A stretch of 60,918 nucleotides of DNA from Crocinitomicaceae bacterium (GCA_017984635.1 JAGNZC010000016.1:1-60918), one strand, 5' to 3'. Positions 35,200-44,210 are shown, numbered from the stretch's first letter. Program-made: numbers and translations. The notes: generated by a model not told the origin, from the letters alone.

Positions 35200-36537
35200 A
35201 TGTTAAATCTTTCTCCAGATAATAAAATTCAAGTAGAAGAGCAATCTGCGCTTTTACAAGTTGAAACTAACAAAACAACGAAGAAGTTAAAACGAACAAT
35301 TTATGTATTGTTGGTGTTAGTGGTTGTTATTCTGTTTCTTCCATGGACACAAAATATTCCTTCCAATGGAAAAGTAACGACGCTTCGTCCCGAGCAAAAA
35401 CCTCAAACAATCAATACCGTAATTTCCGGTAGAGTAGAAAAGTGGTTTGTTAAAGATGGAGACATCGTTAAAAAAGGTGATACCATTTTGTTTATTTCAG
35501 AGGTAAAAGATGATTATTTTGACCCGAATTTGATTGATCGTACCGAGCAGCAATTGAAAAGTAAAGAGAAGTCTGTGATGTCTTATACAGATAAAATAAG
35601 AAATCTTGATATTCGTGTTGATGCATTGCTCGATCAAAGTCGTTTGAAATTACAACAAACAAAATTAAAGTTGAATCAAACTCAATTAAAGTTTAAAACG
35701 GATAGTATCGAATATTACACAGCTCAAATCAATACCAAAATTGCTGAAGAGCAATTCCATCGTTTTGAAAAATTATACAAAGATGGATATAAATCACAAA
35801 CAGAATTAGAAACAAGGAAATTAACCTTACAACGAACGCAAGCGAATGTCGTGGCTACACAGCAAAAATTACTTCAAAGTAGAAATGATATTTTGGATGC
35901 TAGAGTAGAGTACAGTGCAGTTGTTTCAAAATTTAGAGATGAAGTTTCTAAAGCTGAATCTGATAAATTCACGGCTTTGTCGAGTATGTACGAAGCAGAA
36001 GTTGATGTGACTAAATTGCAAGGGAAAGTAGCGAGTTATTCTATCAGAAATGGAATGTATTATATCTTAGCTCCGCAAGATGGTGTGGTCACTAAAGTGT
36101 TGTCAAGTGGAATTGGTGAAACGATCAAACAAGGAGAAGCAATTGCAACCATTATGCCATCTGTTTATGATTTAGTAGTAGAGATTTACATCAAACCAGT
36201 TGATTTGCCATTGGTTAAAAAAGGGGATAAAGCACGTTTGCAATTTGATGGTTGGCCTGCAATCGTTTTTTCAGGATGGCCCAATGCAAGCTATGGAACG
36301 TTTGATGGTGAAGTATTTGCTGTTGATAATTTCGCAGACGAAGAAGGTAGATTTAGAGTATTAATAGCACCCAACAAAAAAGCAAAAGCATGGCCGAAAG
36401 CTTTGCGTGTAGGTGGAGGAACTAATTCGATAATTTTATTAAACAATGTTCCAATTGGTTATGAATTATGGCGTTTAATCAATGGTTTCCCACCTCAGTT
36501 TTACAAACAAAAGCAAACGACTAAAAAAGCGAAATAA
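35200..36537 (+). CDS. HlyD-family periplasmic adaptor (membrane fusion) protein
   Basis: 445 residues. One TM helix (32-50) is followed by a lipoyl-like half (VISGRVEKWFVKDGDIVKKGD), a long alpha-helical hairpin (about 110-270, Gln/Lys/Leu rich coiled coil), the second lipoyl half (ILAPQDGVVTKVLSSGIGETIKQGE) and beta-barrel domains. It would link the inner-membrane ABC protein at 33506 to TolC at 36537 across the periplasm. Separated by 5 nt from the ABC gene and overlapping the TolC gene by 1 nt. Confidence 0.92.
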   Translation: MLNLSPDNKIQVEEQSALLQVETNKTTKKLKRTIYVLLVLVVVILFLPWTQNIPSNGKVTTLRPEQKPQTINTVISGRVEKWFVKDGDIVKKGDTILFISEVKDDYFDPNLIDRTEQQLKSKEKSVMSYTDKIRNLDIRVDALLDQSRLKLQQTKLKLNQTQLKFKTDSIEYYTAQINTKIAEEQFHRFEKLYKDGYKSQTELETRKLTLQRTQANVVATQQKLLQSRNDILDARVEYSAVVSKFRDEVSKAESDKFTALSSMYEAEVDVTKLQGKVASYSIRNGMYYILAPQDGVVTKVLSSGIGETIKQGEAIATIMPSVYDLVVEIYIKPVDLPLVKKGDKARLQFDGWPAIVFSGWPNASYGTFDGEVFAVDNFADEEGRFRVLIAPNKKAKAWPKALRVGGGTNSIILLNNVPIGYELWRLINGFPPQFYKQKQTTKKAK

Positions 36538-37925
36538 TGAAAAAAACTATTTTAATAGTATTCTGTTTGTTTTGGATTGGAAGTGTATTTTCTCAACGTA
36601 AATTTACGGATGAAGCCTTTTATCAACTTGTTTTGAAAAATCATCCTTTAGCTCAAAAAGCCAATCTGCAACCGAAATATGGAAACTTTACAGTTTTGAA
36701 AGCAAAGGGTAGCTTTGACCCTAAAATAGCGAATGAAATGGATCAGAAATACTATAATTCATCTCAGTATTATAGTTATTTAAATGCCGGATTGAAAATC
36801 CCAACATGGTTTGGAGTTGAGTTAAAAACTGGCATTGAATTGAATGAAGGAGCTTATTTGAGTCAAGAACATTCAACACCACAAAATGGCCTTGTTTATT
36901 CTGGTTTGTCAATGAATTTGGGACAAGGTTTGTTCATTGATCAACGTAGAGCTGAATTGTTCAAGGCTAAAGTGTATCAAAAAAGTAGTTTATGTGAGCA
37001 ACGACTTCAACTAAATGAATTAGTTTATGAAGCAGGTTATGCCTATTGGAATTGGGTGTTAGCTTTTTATTCTAAAGAAATAATGAGAGAATCATATGAG
37101 TTGGCTTCTGAACGATTTGTCGGTGTTAAGCAACTTGCCTTTTTAGGTGATCGACCTGCAATTGATAGTGTTGAAGCAAAAATTCAAGTACAAAATCGTG
37201 AAACATTATGGAGGAATTTCGAAACTGATTTTAAAACGTCTTGTTTTAATTTAGCAACCTATCTTTGGACAGCTAATCAAGTTCCCTTAGAATTAGATAG
37301 TTTAACACAGCCAATTGATCTAGTTTCAATCTTACAAGAAAAGGCATTATTGGTTTCTACTATACAAATCGATACGATTGTTCAGAATCACCCTTATTTG
37401 CAATTAAATGATTATAAAATCAAAAGTTTAGCTATTGAAAATCGGTTGAAAAAAGAACAATTAAAACCTGTTTTAGCCATTAATTACAATTTATTGAATG
37501 AACCAATTAATTCCAATCCTTATAATGGAATTTCTACGAATAATTATAAGTGGGGCTTGACATTTGAAATGCCATTGTTGTTAAGAAAAGAAAGAGGTGA
37601 TTTGGGATTGGCTCAATTGAAATTGCAAGATGAACAGTTGAATTACACCAATAATAAAGCTTACATTTTATTTAAAATCAAAAAAGCAATAACCGATTTC
37701 AGCAATAGTTTGAGTCAATTAGAAATCATTGAGCGAACATTAAAAGACTCAAAATTATTATTAGATGCTGAAAAGCAATTGTTTGTTTCTGGAGAAAGTT
37801 CATTATTTTTAATCAATGCACGCGAATTAGCATATATTCAAGCACGTTTAAAATATATTGAATGTAGCATTAAAGTGCAACAAGCTAAATTATCCTATAC
37901 ATTTTCTATTGCAGGTTTTTATTGA
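36537..37925 (+). CDS. TolC-family outer-membrane efflux protein
   Basis: 462 residues with a signal peptide (to about SVFSQ) and two long alpha-helical repeat halves; the outer-membrane efflux (OEP) pattern, including the repeated ...L.EL..A...Y....A segments, is visible. Bacteroidota TolC homologues of this type lack the usual signature Pro/Gly motif, so the call rests on layout and on the adjacent HlyD gene. Shares one base with the HlyD stop. Completes the tripartite exporter. Its 3' end overlaps the LysR gene (minus strand) by 7 nt. Confidence 0.85.
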   Translation: MKKTILIVFCLFWIGSVFSQRKFTDEAFYQLVLKNHPLAQKANLQPKYGNFTVLKAKGSFDPKIANEMDQKYYNSSQYYSYLNAGLKIPTWFGVELKTGIELNEGAYLSQEHSTPQNGLVYSGLSMNLGQGLFIDQRRAELFKAKVYQKSSLCEQRLQLNELVYEAGYAYWNWVLAFYSKEIMRESYELASERFVGVKQLAFLGDRPAIDSVEAKIQVQNRETLWRNFETDFKTSCFNLATYLWTANQVPLELDSLTQPIDLVSILQEKALLVSTIQIDTIVQNHPYLQLNDYKIKSLAIENRLKKEQLKPVLAINYNLLNEPINSNPYNGISTNNYKWGLTFEMPLLLRKERGDLGLAQLKLQDEQLNYTNNKAYILFKIKKAITDFSNSLSQLEIIERTLKDSKLLLDAEKQLFVSGESSLFLINARELAYIQARLKYIECSIKVQQAKLSYTFSIAGFY

Positions 37926-38842
37926 TAATTCTCATACCATGAAAAATTATCTCTGATAATTCTTTCTTTTTCTTTTTCGATAAATTGAATGAAGGCTTTT
38001 GCGGCAGGAAACATTCTTTTTCCTTTGGTCCAAACTAAGTTCCATTCACTTGTTATGGGTAGGTTTTTTATTGGAATAATTTTTAATTGCTTATTGTTTA
38101 ACTCGTTTTTTATTCCAATTAAAGGCATGATTGAAACGCCTAATTTTGAAATTACAGCTTGTTTAACAGCTTCATTGGATGTAAGTTCCAGCGTTCTTTT
38201 GAAAGCATAATCTTGCTTGTTTAAAAAGTTTTCCATAGCAATTCTAGTTGCAGATCCGAACTCTCTAAATATAAAAGGAATGTCTGGAGGTAAATCATGA
38301 ATTGAGTTGATTTCCTTGTCAAAGTCCATATTACTAATTAGAAATAATTGATTTTTCATTAATTTAATGTGATCTAAATTCAATTTATCAGGTAGTACTG
38401 AAACCAATGAAAAATCTACTGAATTTGTTTCGAGATCTTTTATGATTTTATTTTTATTTGAAACATCTAATTTTAATTCAATTGCTGAATTGGAGGCTAA
38501 AAAATCTGTCAAAAAATAAGGAATCACATATTTACCAGTGGAAACTACAGAAATTTTTAGTTGTCCCGATATTTTGCCTTTGTAAAGCGCTGTTTTGTAT
38601 TTTATTTCATTCGCTTCTAATAAAATTCGCTCTGCAGTTTGAGCAATTTCTTTCCCAAATTCCGTAATGTATAATTTTCTATTGACTACTTGTGTTAAAG
38701 GTAGGTCAAAATGTGCTTGAAAATTTTTTAATTGTATCGATACAGCAGGTTGTGTTAAAAGTAATTCTGCAGCAGCTTTCGTGATACTTTCATTTTCAAC
38801 TACTTTCAAAAATATAGATAATTGACTCAGTGTATAGTTCAT
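37919..38842 (-). CDS. LysR-family transcription regulator, divergent from the SbtA operon
   Basis: 307 residues: a winged helix-turn-helix (YTLSQLSIFLKVVENESITKAAAELL, HTH about 18-38; only parts quoted) and a LysR substrate-binding domain (about 88-300). The closest functional relatives cannot be named from sequence; CmpR/CbbR-type LysR proteins control inorganic-carbon genes and are suggested by position opposite sbtA. It also converges with the TolC gene. An imperfect palindrome in the 94-nt intergenic gap could be its operator. Confidence 0.85.
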   Translation of the reverse strand: MNYTLSQLSIFLKVVENESITKAAAELLLTQPAVSIQLKNFQAHFDLPLTQVVNRKLYITEFGKEIAQTAERILLEANEIKYKTALYKGKISGQLKISVVSTGKYVIPYFLTDFLASNSAIELKLDVSNKNKIIKDLETNSVDFSLVSVLPDKLNLDHIKLMKNQLFLISNMDFDKEINSIHDLPPDIPFIFREFGSATRIAMENFLNKQDYAFKRTLELTSNEAVKQAVISKLGVSIMPLIGIKNELNNKQLKIIPIKNLPITSEWNLVWTKGKRMFPAAKAFIQFIEKEKERIIRDNFSWYENYQ

Positions 38843-38853
38843 AAAAATATTTA

Positions 38854-38865
38854 ATAATGTATTAT
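38854..38865. promoter_or_regulatory. Palindrome between LysR and the CutA-like gene
   Basis: ATAAT-GT-ATTAT inverted repeat in the divergent intergenic region. AT-rich dyads here fit a LysR site (T-N11-A type), but the composition makes chance likely. Confidence 0.3.
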
Positions 38866-38936
38866 CAAATATAAATAAAAATTATGATTAAAGAATGCTG
38901 AAATTTGCACTTTAAATAATTAATTCAAATTGAAAT

Positions 38937-39281
38937 ATGGTTAATGTATTAATTTATTTAAAAAGTGAAATTGATCCTCACCAAGTAGTTCGACGTTTAT
39001 TAGAAGAGCGAATAATTGCAAAAGCAACCATTGATTTAGATAATATTTCCTATGAATTTAACGATGGTGAACATCTGATAAAGAATTACACTATTGTAAC
39101 CATTCAAACGCGATCGCTTTTATTCTCAAATTTAGTGGAGATTATTGAACGAGAATTTTCTCCTGAAATACCAATTTATTCTTTACCTATTACTCAATCT
39201 AATCGTTGGTTTGATCAATATATCAGACAGCAAACAAAACATCCAAAAGAAATAAAAGATGAAAAAACAACAAAACATTGA
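38937..39281 (+). CDS. CutA-like (PII-fold) protein
   Basis: 114 residues. It aligns along its whole length to CutA1: VLIYLKSE at the first strand, RRLLEERIIAKATIDL (helix 1 and strand 2), EFNDGE, VTIQTR, and PIYSLPITQSN near the C-terminus (CutA PxxxxLPI). CutA forms a trimer with a ferredoxin-like fold shared with PII and SbtB signalling proteins. The CutA Tyr-Tyr-Trp-Glu segment is changed here to Tyr-Glu-Phe-Asn, so metal binding is not assured. First gene of five that end in the SbtA transporter, so a PII-like regulator of SbtA is a plausible inference. Overlaps the next gene by 23 nt. Confidence 0.68.
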   Translation: MVNVLIYLKSEIDPHQVVRRLLEERIIAKATIDLDNISYEFNDGEHLIKNYTIVTIQTRSLLFSNLVEIIEREFSPEIPIYSLPITQSNRWFDQYIRQQTKHPKEIKDEKTTKH

Positions 39282-39537
39282 ATTAATAAATGGTGCTTTT
39301 TCAGCATCATTAGCGCATGAAATAATAATTGATTTAATTAATAAAAAAATTCAGTTTCATAAGCTAAAACTTCATGAAAATTGGGAGAAAAACACAATTG
39401 ACGAAACAAGTTCTTTAAAAAGGATAACTGAATTAGAAGCTGCTCGCTCAGCGTTTCTAGAATTTATATCGATTCATTCAAATGATACCTTCAACGTTCA
39501 ATCAAACATTACAATTGAGTCAATTAATGCATTTTAA
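39259..39537 (+). CDS. Small hypothetical protein of the SbtA locus
   Basis: 92 residues, no signal peptide or TM. The pattern (INGAFSASLAHEIIIDLINKKIQFHKLK, charged middle, then RITELEAARSAF; partly quoted) looks like a small helical protein. I do not recognise a characterised family. It overlaps the CutA-like gene at its start by 23 nt and the DUF6671 gene at its end by 11 nt, which argues that it is translated and part of the operon. Confidence 0.6.
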   Translation: MKKQQNIELINGAFSASLAHEIIIDLINKKIQFHKLKLHENWEKNTIDETSSLKRITELEAARSAFLEFISIHSNDTFNVQSNITIESINAF

Positions 39538-40366
39538 TGGGCGAAAACTAGTCATTGCTACAATGCACCAAAAACAACAAGTAATTGCACCAATTGTTGA
39601 AAGTAAATTAGGTGTTAAATGTATTCTTGATAAAACGTTAAATACAGATCTTTTTGGAACTTTTTCAGGTGATATCGAACGAATAGATTCAGTCATAGAG
39701 GTTTTACGAGCCAAATGCACTCAAGCGATGAAAGCAACAAAAACGGATCTAGCAATTGCAAGTGAAGGCTCATTTGGATGCCACCCATATTCTTTTTTTA
39801 GTCCTGCAAATGAAGAATGGCTGATGTTTCTAGACAGTAAGAATCAACTTGAAATAGTAGAAAAAGTAATTACATTTGAAACGAATTTAAATGGGGCTTT
39901 TGTAAAATCGGAAAAAGAACTTTTAGCATTTGCAAATAAAAGTAATTTCCCATCTCATGCATTGATAATCAAAGATCAAGAAAAGAATTTCTCCTTTCTT
40001 CAAAAAGGTATATCTTCCAAAAAAGAGTTAATCAAACAATTTAATAAATGTTTGTTAACCTTCGGTTTTGTATTTGTTGAAACGGATATGAGGGCGCTTT
40101 TTAATCCTACAAGGATGAAAGTGATTGAACGTACAACTCAAAAATTGATTGACAAAATAATGAATAGATGCCCTGTTTGTGAAACGCCTGGATTTGGAAT
40201 CGTTAATGTAATTGATGGATTGCCTTGTGAATCGTGTAATTCAGCTACTAAATCAATACTTTATTATCTTTATCATTGCTCTAAATGTGAACATACTATA
40301 AAAAAGATTTATCCTTCGGGTAAGTTTTTTGAAGACCCTATGTTTTGTGATGTATGTAATCCTTGA
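39527..40366 (+). CDS. DUF6671 family protein with C-terminal zinc ribbon
   Basis: 279 residues from the ATG at 39527 (MHFNGRKLVIATMHQK). The body matches the DUF6671 pattern: KLVIATMHxK, ESKLGV, FGTFSGDIER, DLAIASEGSFG. At the C-terminus are four CxxC pairs, CPVC, CESC, CSKC and CDVC, a zinc-ribbon-like metal site. Function unknown. The gene starts 11 nt inside the previous gene and is followed by sua5 after 7 nt. Confidence 0.75.
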   Translation: MHFNGRKLVIATMHQKQQVIAPIVESKLGVKCILDKTLNTDLFGTFSGDIERIDSVIEVLRAKCTQAMKATKTDLAIASEGSFGCHPYSFFSPANEEWLMFLDSKNQLEIVEKVITFETNLNGAFVKSEKELLAFANKSNFPSHALIIKDQEKNFSFLQKGISSKKELIKQFNKCLLTFGFVFVETDMRALFNPTRMKVIERTTQKLIDKIMNRCPVCETPGFGIVNVIDGLPCESCNSATKSILYYLYHCSKCEHTIKKIYPSGKFFEDPMFCDVCNP

Positions 40367-40373
40367 TTTTATT

Positions 40374-41333
40374 ATGATAACAACAAGTATTCAAGCTGCA
40401 AAAACAATTTTAGACAGTGATGGAGTCATCGGTTTTCCAACGGAAACAGTTTATGGTTTAGCAGCAAATATTTTCAGTGAAAAAGCCATAAAATCTATTT
40501 TTGAACTTAAAAATAGGCCCACAAATAATCCTTTAATTGTTCATATTCATTCGATTGATCAATTATCAGAAATTGTGGAAGATGTAACGGATAATGCACT
40601 TCTTTTGATGAAAGAATTTTGGCCAGGACCGCTTACACTGATTCTACCAAAGAAAAAAACAATAAGTTCACTCGTAACTGGTGGAAAAGATACGGTAGCT
40701 GTTCGAATGCCTAATCATGCTTTAGCGCTAGATTTATTAAGAACAGTTGAATTCCCCTTAGCAGCTCCAAGTGCCAATCCTTTTAGCTCTATTAGTCCAA
40801 CATCAGCGCAACACGTTGCTACTTATTTTGGCGAAAAAGTACCTGTAATTCTAGATGGTGGTCAATGTGAATTTGGAATTGAATCAACCATTTTAGGTTT
40901 TGAAAATGATAAAATGGTTTTGTATCGAAAAGGTTCAATTCCAATAGAAAGCATTGAAAAAACAATTGGATATATACCTGAATTGAAATCTTCTAATCAA
41001 CAGATTAAAGCACCTGGAATGTATTTAAGGCATTATGCACCAACAACACAATTAAGAGTAGTTGAAAATTCTGATAGTGCAATAATGAATATTGATTCAA
41101 CTAAAATTGGTTTAATTACGCTAGCTCCAAAAATCACACATTCAAAGGTTTGTAAACACGTTGTATTGTCTTCAACTGGAAGTTTAGAAGAGGCGGCATA
41201 TAAATTATATAGTACATTTCATCTATTAGATCAGCTTGAATTAGATCTGATATTTATAGAAAAGTTTCCCGAAAATGGAATTGGTTCATCCCTAAATGAC
41301 CGAATAGAAAGAGCATCATTCACCAATAAGTAA
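40374..41333 (+). CDS. L-threonylcarbamoyladenylate synthase, full-length Sua5
   Basis: 319 residues from the ATG at 40374 (MITTSIQAAK). The YrdC domain (about 5-190) has GFPTETVYGLAA, KNRPTNNPL and SANPFSSISPT; the linker PGMYLRHYAPTT and a C-terminal Sua5 domain (about 225-319) follow. It makes threonylcarbamoyl-AMP from threonine, ATP and bicarbonate for tRNA t6A37. It lies 7 nt after DUF6671 and 9 nt before sbtA. A short YciO-type copy is at 16839. This looks like the main t6A enzyme, but that needs the rest of the genome. Confidence 0.9.
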   Translation: MITTSIQAAKTILDSDGVIGFPTETVYGLAANIFSEKAIKSIFELKNRPTNNPLIVHIHSIDQLSEIVEDVTDNALLLMKEFWPGPLTLILPKKKTISSLVTGGKDTVAVRMPNHALALDLLRTVEFPLAAPSANPFSSISPTSAQHVATYFGEKVPVILDGGQCEFGIESTILGFENDKMVLYRKGSIPIESIEKTIGYIPELKSSNQQIKAPGMYLRHYAPTTQLRVVENSDSAIMNIDSTKIGLITLAPKITHSKVCKHVVLSSTGSLEEAAYKLYSTFHLLDQLELDLIFIEKFPENGIGSSLNDRIERASFTNK

Positions 41334-41342
41334 TTTTATAAT

Positions 41343-42302
41343 ATGAGTATTGATATTTTAATAGCAAATTTAACAAGTCCAGTTTTACTATTTTTTGTCT
41401 TAGGAATTATTGCAACACTTCTTAAAAGTGATTTAGAAATACCAGCCTCTTCCTTTAAATTTATTTCAATTTACCTTTTATTTTCTATTGGATTTAAAGG
41501 AGGGCAAGAATTGGCACATAGTCATATTGATAGTACTGTATTAATCAACCTTTTAATTGGTGTTGCTATATCTGCTTTTATTCCATTGTATACATTCTTT
41601 ATTTTAAAGAAAAAATTAGATGTACAAAATGCAGGTGCAATTGCTGCTGCTTATGGGTCCGTGAGTGCAGTTACTTTTGTTTCAGCATCCTCTTTTTTAG
41701 AATCCATCCAAATTCATTTTGATGGTTATTTAGTTGCTGTTATGGCTTTTATGGAGTTTCCAGCTATTATTGTAGGAGTGTTATTAATGAATCGGTATGA
41801 TAAAGCTTCTCAAAGAAACATCAAGATTTTTGATACGATAAAGCATTCCATTTCTAATGGAAGTGTTTTAATTATTTTTGGAAGTTTGGTAATAGGTTAT
41901 GTTTCGAATATTAAACAAGCATTAGAATTTAAACCATTTACAACAGATATTTTTAAAGGTTTTTTAGCCATTTTTTTATTGGAAATGGGAATAACAACTG
42001 CTAAACGCTTTTCATCATTTAGAAAACAAGGTAAGTTTTTCATACTTTTTTCGGTTATAATCCCTTTAATAAATGGATGTGTTGTTGCTTTATTAAGTCA
42101 TTTTTTCACAGCAGAAATTGGGAATCGTTTTGTTTTTTCGATACTTGCGGCTAGCGCTTCCTATATAGCTGTTCCTGCAGCGATGCGAATTATTGCACCA
42201 AAAGCAGAACCAGGAATTTATATACCGATGGCACTAGGAGTCACATTCCCCTTTAATATTGCCATTGGTTTTCCAGTTTATTTTTACTTGGTGAATTTAT
42301 AA
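41343..42302 (+). CDS. Sodium-dependent bicarbonate transporter, SbtA family
   Basis: 319 residues with ten predicted TM helices in two related halves. SbtA-family motifs are visible: SIGFKGG (helix start), AAAYGSVSAVTF near 98, AVMAFMEFPAIIVG near 132, SASYIAVPAAMR near 264. Bacterial SbtA (DUF897) symports Na+ and HCO3-. It is shorter than the roughly 370-residue cyanobacterial protein, having a short central loop, so the SbtB contact region could differ. Last gene of the five-gene operon. Confidence 0.88.
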   Translation: MSIDILIANLTSPVLLFFVLGIIATLLKSDLEIPASSFKFISIYLLFSIGFKGGQELAHSHIDSTVLINLLIGVAISAFIPLYTFFILKKKLDVQNAGAIAAAYGSVSAVTFVSASSFLESIQIHFDGYLVAVMAFMEFPAIIVGVLLMNRYDKASQRNIKIFDTIKHSISNGSVLIIFGSLVIGYVSNIKQALEFKPFTTDIFKGFLAIFLLEMGITTAKRFSSFRKQGKFFILFSVIIPLINGCVVALLSHFFTAEIGNRFVFSILAASASYIAVPAAMRIIAPKAEPGIYIPMALGVTFPFNIAIGFPVYFYLVNL

Positions 42303-42319
42303 GAGCGTTTTAAGGAAAA

Positions 42320-43708
42320 TCAATTTACTTCATATGCTCCAATATCTGGATTGGAAGCGTCCCTATTAGATCCATTGATATCGAAAGGAATCCAGAAATT
42401 AGCATCTGCTGCTCCGTTTAATGATGATTGAGGAGAAAAGGTGAAATCATCTTCATTGATAGCCGTAAAGTTGGGTATAGCGTTCCATAAGATATTGGAG
42501 AAAAACGAATTCAAAACAGGTTCTTCTTGTTTGATTAAACAGTTACGGAAAGAGAAATTTAATACTATTCCAGGATCCGAAATGGTGTCAAAAACCAATT
42601 CAGTTAATTGATTTCCAGTGATGATACTATTTCGAATTACACCCTCATTAATAGATCCAATTGTAGTCACATTTGTTGATGGATTACTATAATAATTACT
42701 GATACCTACTGTTGGGGTTGTGTTACTTGATCCATAACCCAGTAACGTGCAAAAATTGAAGTTAAAATCGCCACCTTCTTTAACTAATAGCGCGTGATTT
42801 CCATTGCCTTTGATCAAACAGTTTTCTGCTTTTACTTTTGCACCTGAATAAATAAAAACACCATAGCGTGCATGATTAGTGATTTTAGTGTTCGTCAAAG
42901 TAAGCGTATAGCCGCTTGAAGTTGCATCTTTAGAATACAAATGAATTCCAGCAGTTCCATTTTTTACGATGGCATAATTAATAGTAGAAGGTTTTGCTTC
43001 GTGAAAATAGATGCCATAATATTGTCCACTAACATCGTCGTATAAACTTTCTAAACGGTCTCCTTGAATTAGTACTTCTTCGTTTTTTTCACCTTCAATG
43101 TTCAAGGTGCCTTTGTAATTGTATAAAAGTGCGTTTTTGTGAAGGTATATTTTGGTGTTTTTTTGAATAGTTAACGTTTTGGAAGAATCTATTGCGGCAT
43201 ATCCAAAAACAACATGTGGCTTGTCATTTGGCCAAATACCTTCGTTTAAATCTTTGTAATGAAAATAGGCATCTTGTCCCCAAACAGCTAAATGGATGTA
43301 TTGGTCTTTTCCATTGGTTCGAAAACGAATTGAATCTTCTACAACTAAAGGTAAGTTTTGATTGTTAATGTTTAAAGTAACTTCAACAAAAGCAAACAAG
43401 CTATCACCTGATTCCAAGACCATGGAAGAAAGTTTTGTTCCCATTTCCCCATCTACATTCATTCTAAAGGGCGAGTTGGTGCCACCCATTAATTCAATTT
43501 CTTCAATATTAATTGATTTACTTTCGTTGTTGTAAATTTTAAATTGTTGAGTTGTTGAACCGATTGTTGTAAAAACGGTATCAAAAACTAAAGTATCTAA
43601 AGAAAAAGATAAATGACCAGTAGTAAAATTGTTCGACTTGTTGCAGCTACTAAAAAAGCCTACAAATAGAACCAATAAAGGAAATAATACGATTAGAATT
43701 TTTTTCAC
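42320..43708 (-). CDS. Lipoprotein with right-handed beta-helix repeats
   Basis: 462 residues. A lipoprotein signal (FFSSC, Cys22) precedes an N-terminal beta domain (about 30-150) and a parallel beta-helix from about 165 to 430, with repeated short strands (IYLHKNALLYNY, LTLTNTKITN, VKAENCLIKGNG). The C-terminal block NRDASNPDIGAYE is the ending of the choice-of-anchor Q type beta-helix proteins. Possibly polysaccharide-binding or an adhesin; catalytic residues of a lyase are not evident. It faces the 3' end of the SbtA operon. Confidence 0.72.
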   Translation of the reverse strand: MKKILIVLFPLLVLFVGFFSSCNKSNNFTTGHLSFSLDTLVFDTVFTTIGSTTQQFKIYNNESKSINIEEIELMGGTNSPFRMNVDGEMGTKLSSMVLESGDSLFAFVEVTLNINNQNLPLVVEDSIRFRTNGKDQYIHLAVWGQDAYFHYKDLNEGIWPNDKPHVVFGYAAIDSSKTLTIQKNTKIYLHKNALLYNYKGTLNIEGEKNEEVLIQGDRLESLYDDVSGQYYGIYFHEAKPSTINYAIVKNGTAGIHLYSKDATSSGYTLTLTNTKITNHARYGVFIYSGAKVKAENCLIKGNGNHALLVKEGGDFNFNFCTLLGYGSSNTTPTVGISNYYSNPSTNVTTIGSINEGVIRNSIITGNQLTELVFDTISDPGIVLNFSFRNCLIKQEEPVLNSFFSNILWNAIPNFTAINEDDFTFSPQSSLNGAADANFWIPFDINGSNRDASNPDIGAYEVN

Positions 43709-43778
43709 AAAAAAGTATTTGTTATTTTTACAAAGGTAACGAAAACAAACAAAGTTTATTTTAATTAAAAAAAAATGA

Positions 43779-43806
43779 TTGTTTTTAAAAAGTTTGATTA
43801 ACTTTG
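43779..43806 (+). promoter_or_regulatory. Promoter of rpmE2
   Basis: -33-type TTG (43779-43781), 17 nt, then TAACTTTG (43799-43806), matching the Bacteroidota TTG/TAnnTTTG consensus; 41 nt before the L31 ATG. Confidence 0.6.
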
Positions 43807-43847
43807 CAACCCGTAATAAGGAATAACAGCATTTAATTACAATAAAA

Positions 43848-44102
43848 ATGAGAAAAGATATACACCCAGAAGATTACAGAATGGTAGTTTTTAAAGATAT
43901 GTCAAACGATTATGCGTTTGTTTGTCCATCTTGTGCTACTTCACACGAAACAATTAAATGGGAAGATGGAAATGAATATCCATTAGTGAAATTAGATATT
44001 TCACACAAATCTCACCCGTTCTTTACTGGAATTGTACAATTCGTGGATACTGCGGGTCGTATTGACAAATTTAAAAACCGTTATGGTCGTCATATGAAAT
44101 AA
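43848..44102 (+). CDS. rpmE2: 50S ribosomal protein L31, type B
   Basis: 84 residues. It starts MRKDIHPEDYRMVVFKD and ends in KFKNRYGRHMK; FVDTAGRIDKF is the L31 signature. Type B L31 proteins lack the four-Cys zinc site of type A; here only CPSC (two Cys) remains, so the zinc site is incomplete. Located on the large subunit's central protuberance, bridging to the small subunit. Single gene with its own promoter and terminator. Confidence 0.95.
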   Translation: MRKDIHPEDYRMVVFKDMSNDYAFVCPSCATSHETIKWEDGNEYPLVKLDISHKSHPFFTGIVQFVDTAGRIDKFKNRYGRHMK

Positions 44103-44126
44103 TGACAATCATTGAAAATATGTAAG

Positions 44127-44157
44127 AACCTTCTTCCTTTTGGATGAAGGTTTTTTT
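44127..44157 (+). terminator. Terminator after rpmE2
   Basis: Stem of 11 bp with one T-T mismatch (AACCTTC-T-TCC with its complement), a 4-nt loop and seven T. Confidence 0.8.
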
Positions 44158-44210
44158 ATGTAATTTTATACCATAAATTAATAGTTGTACGTTACCAATA
44201 AAAACAACCC

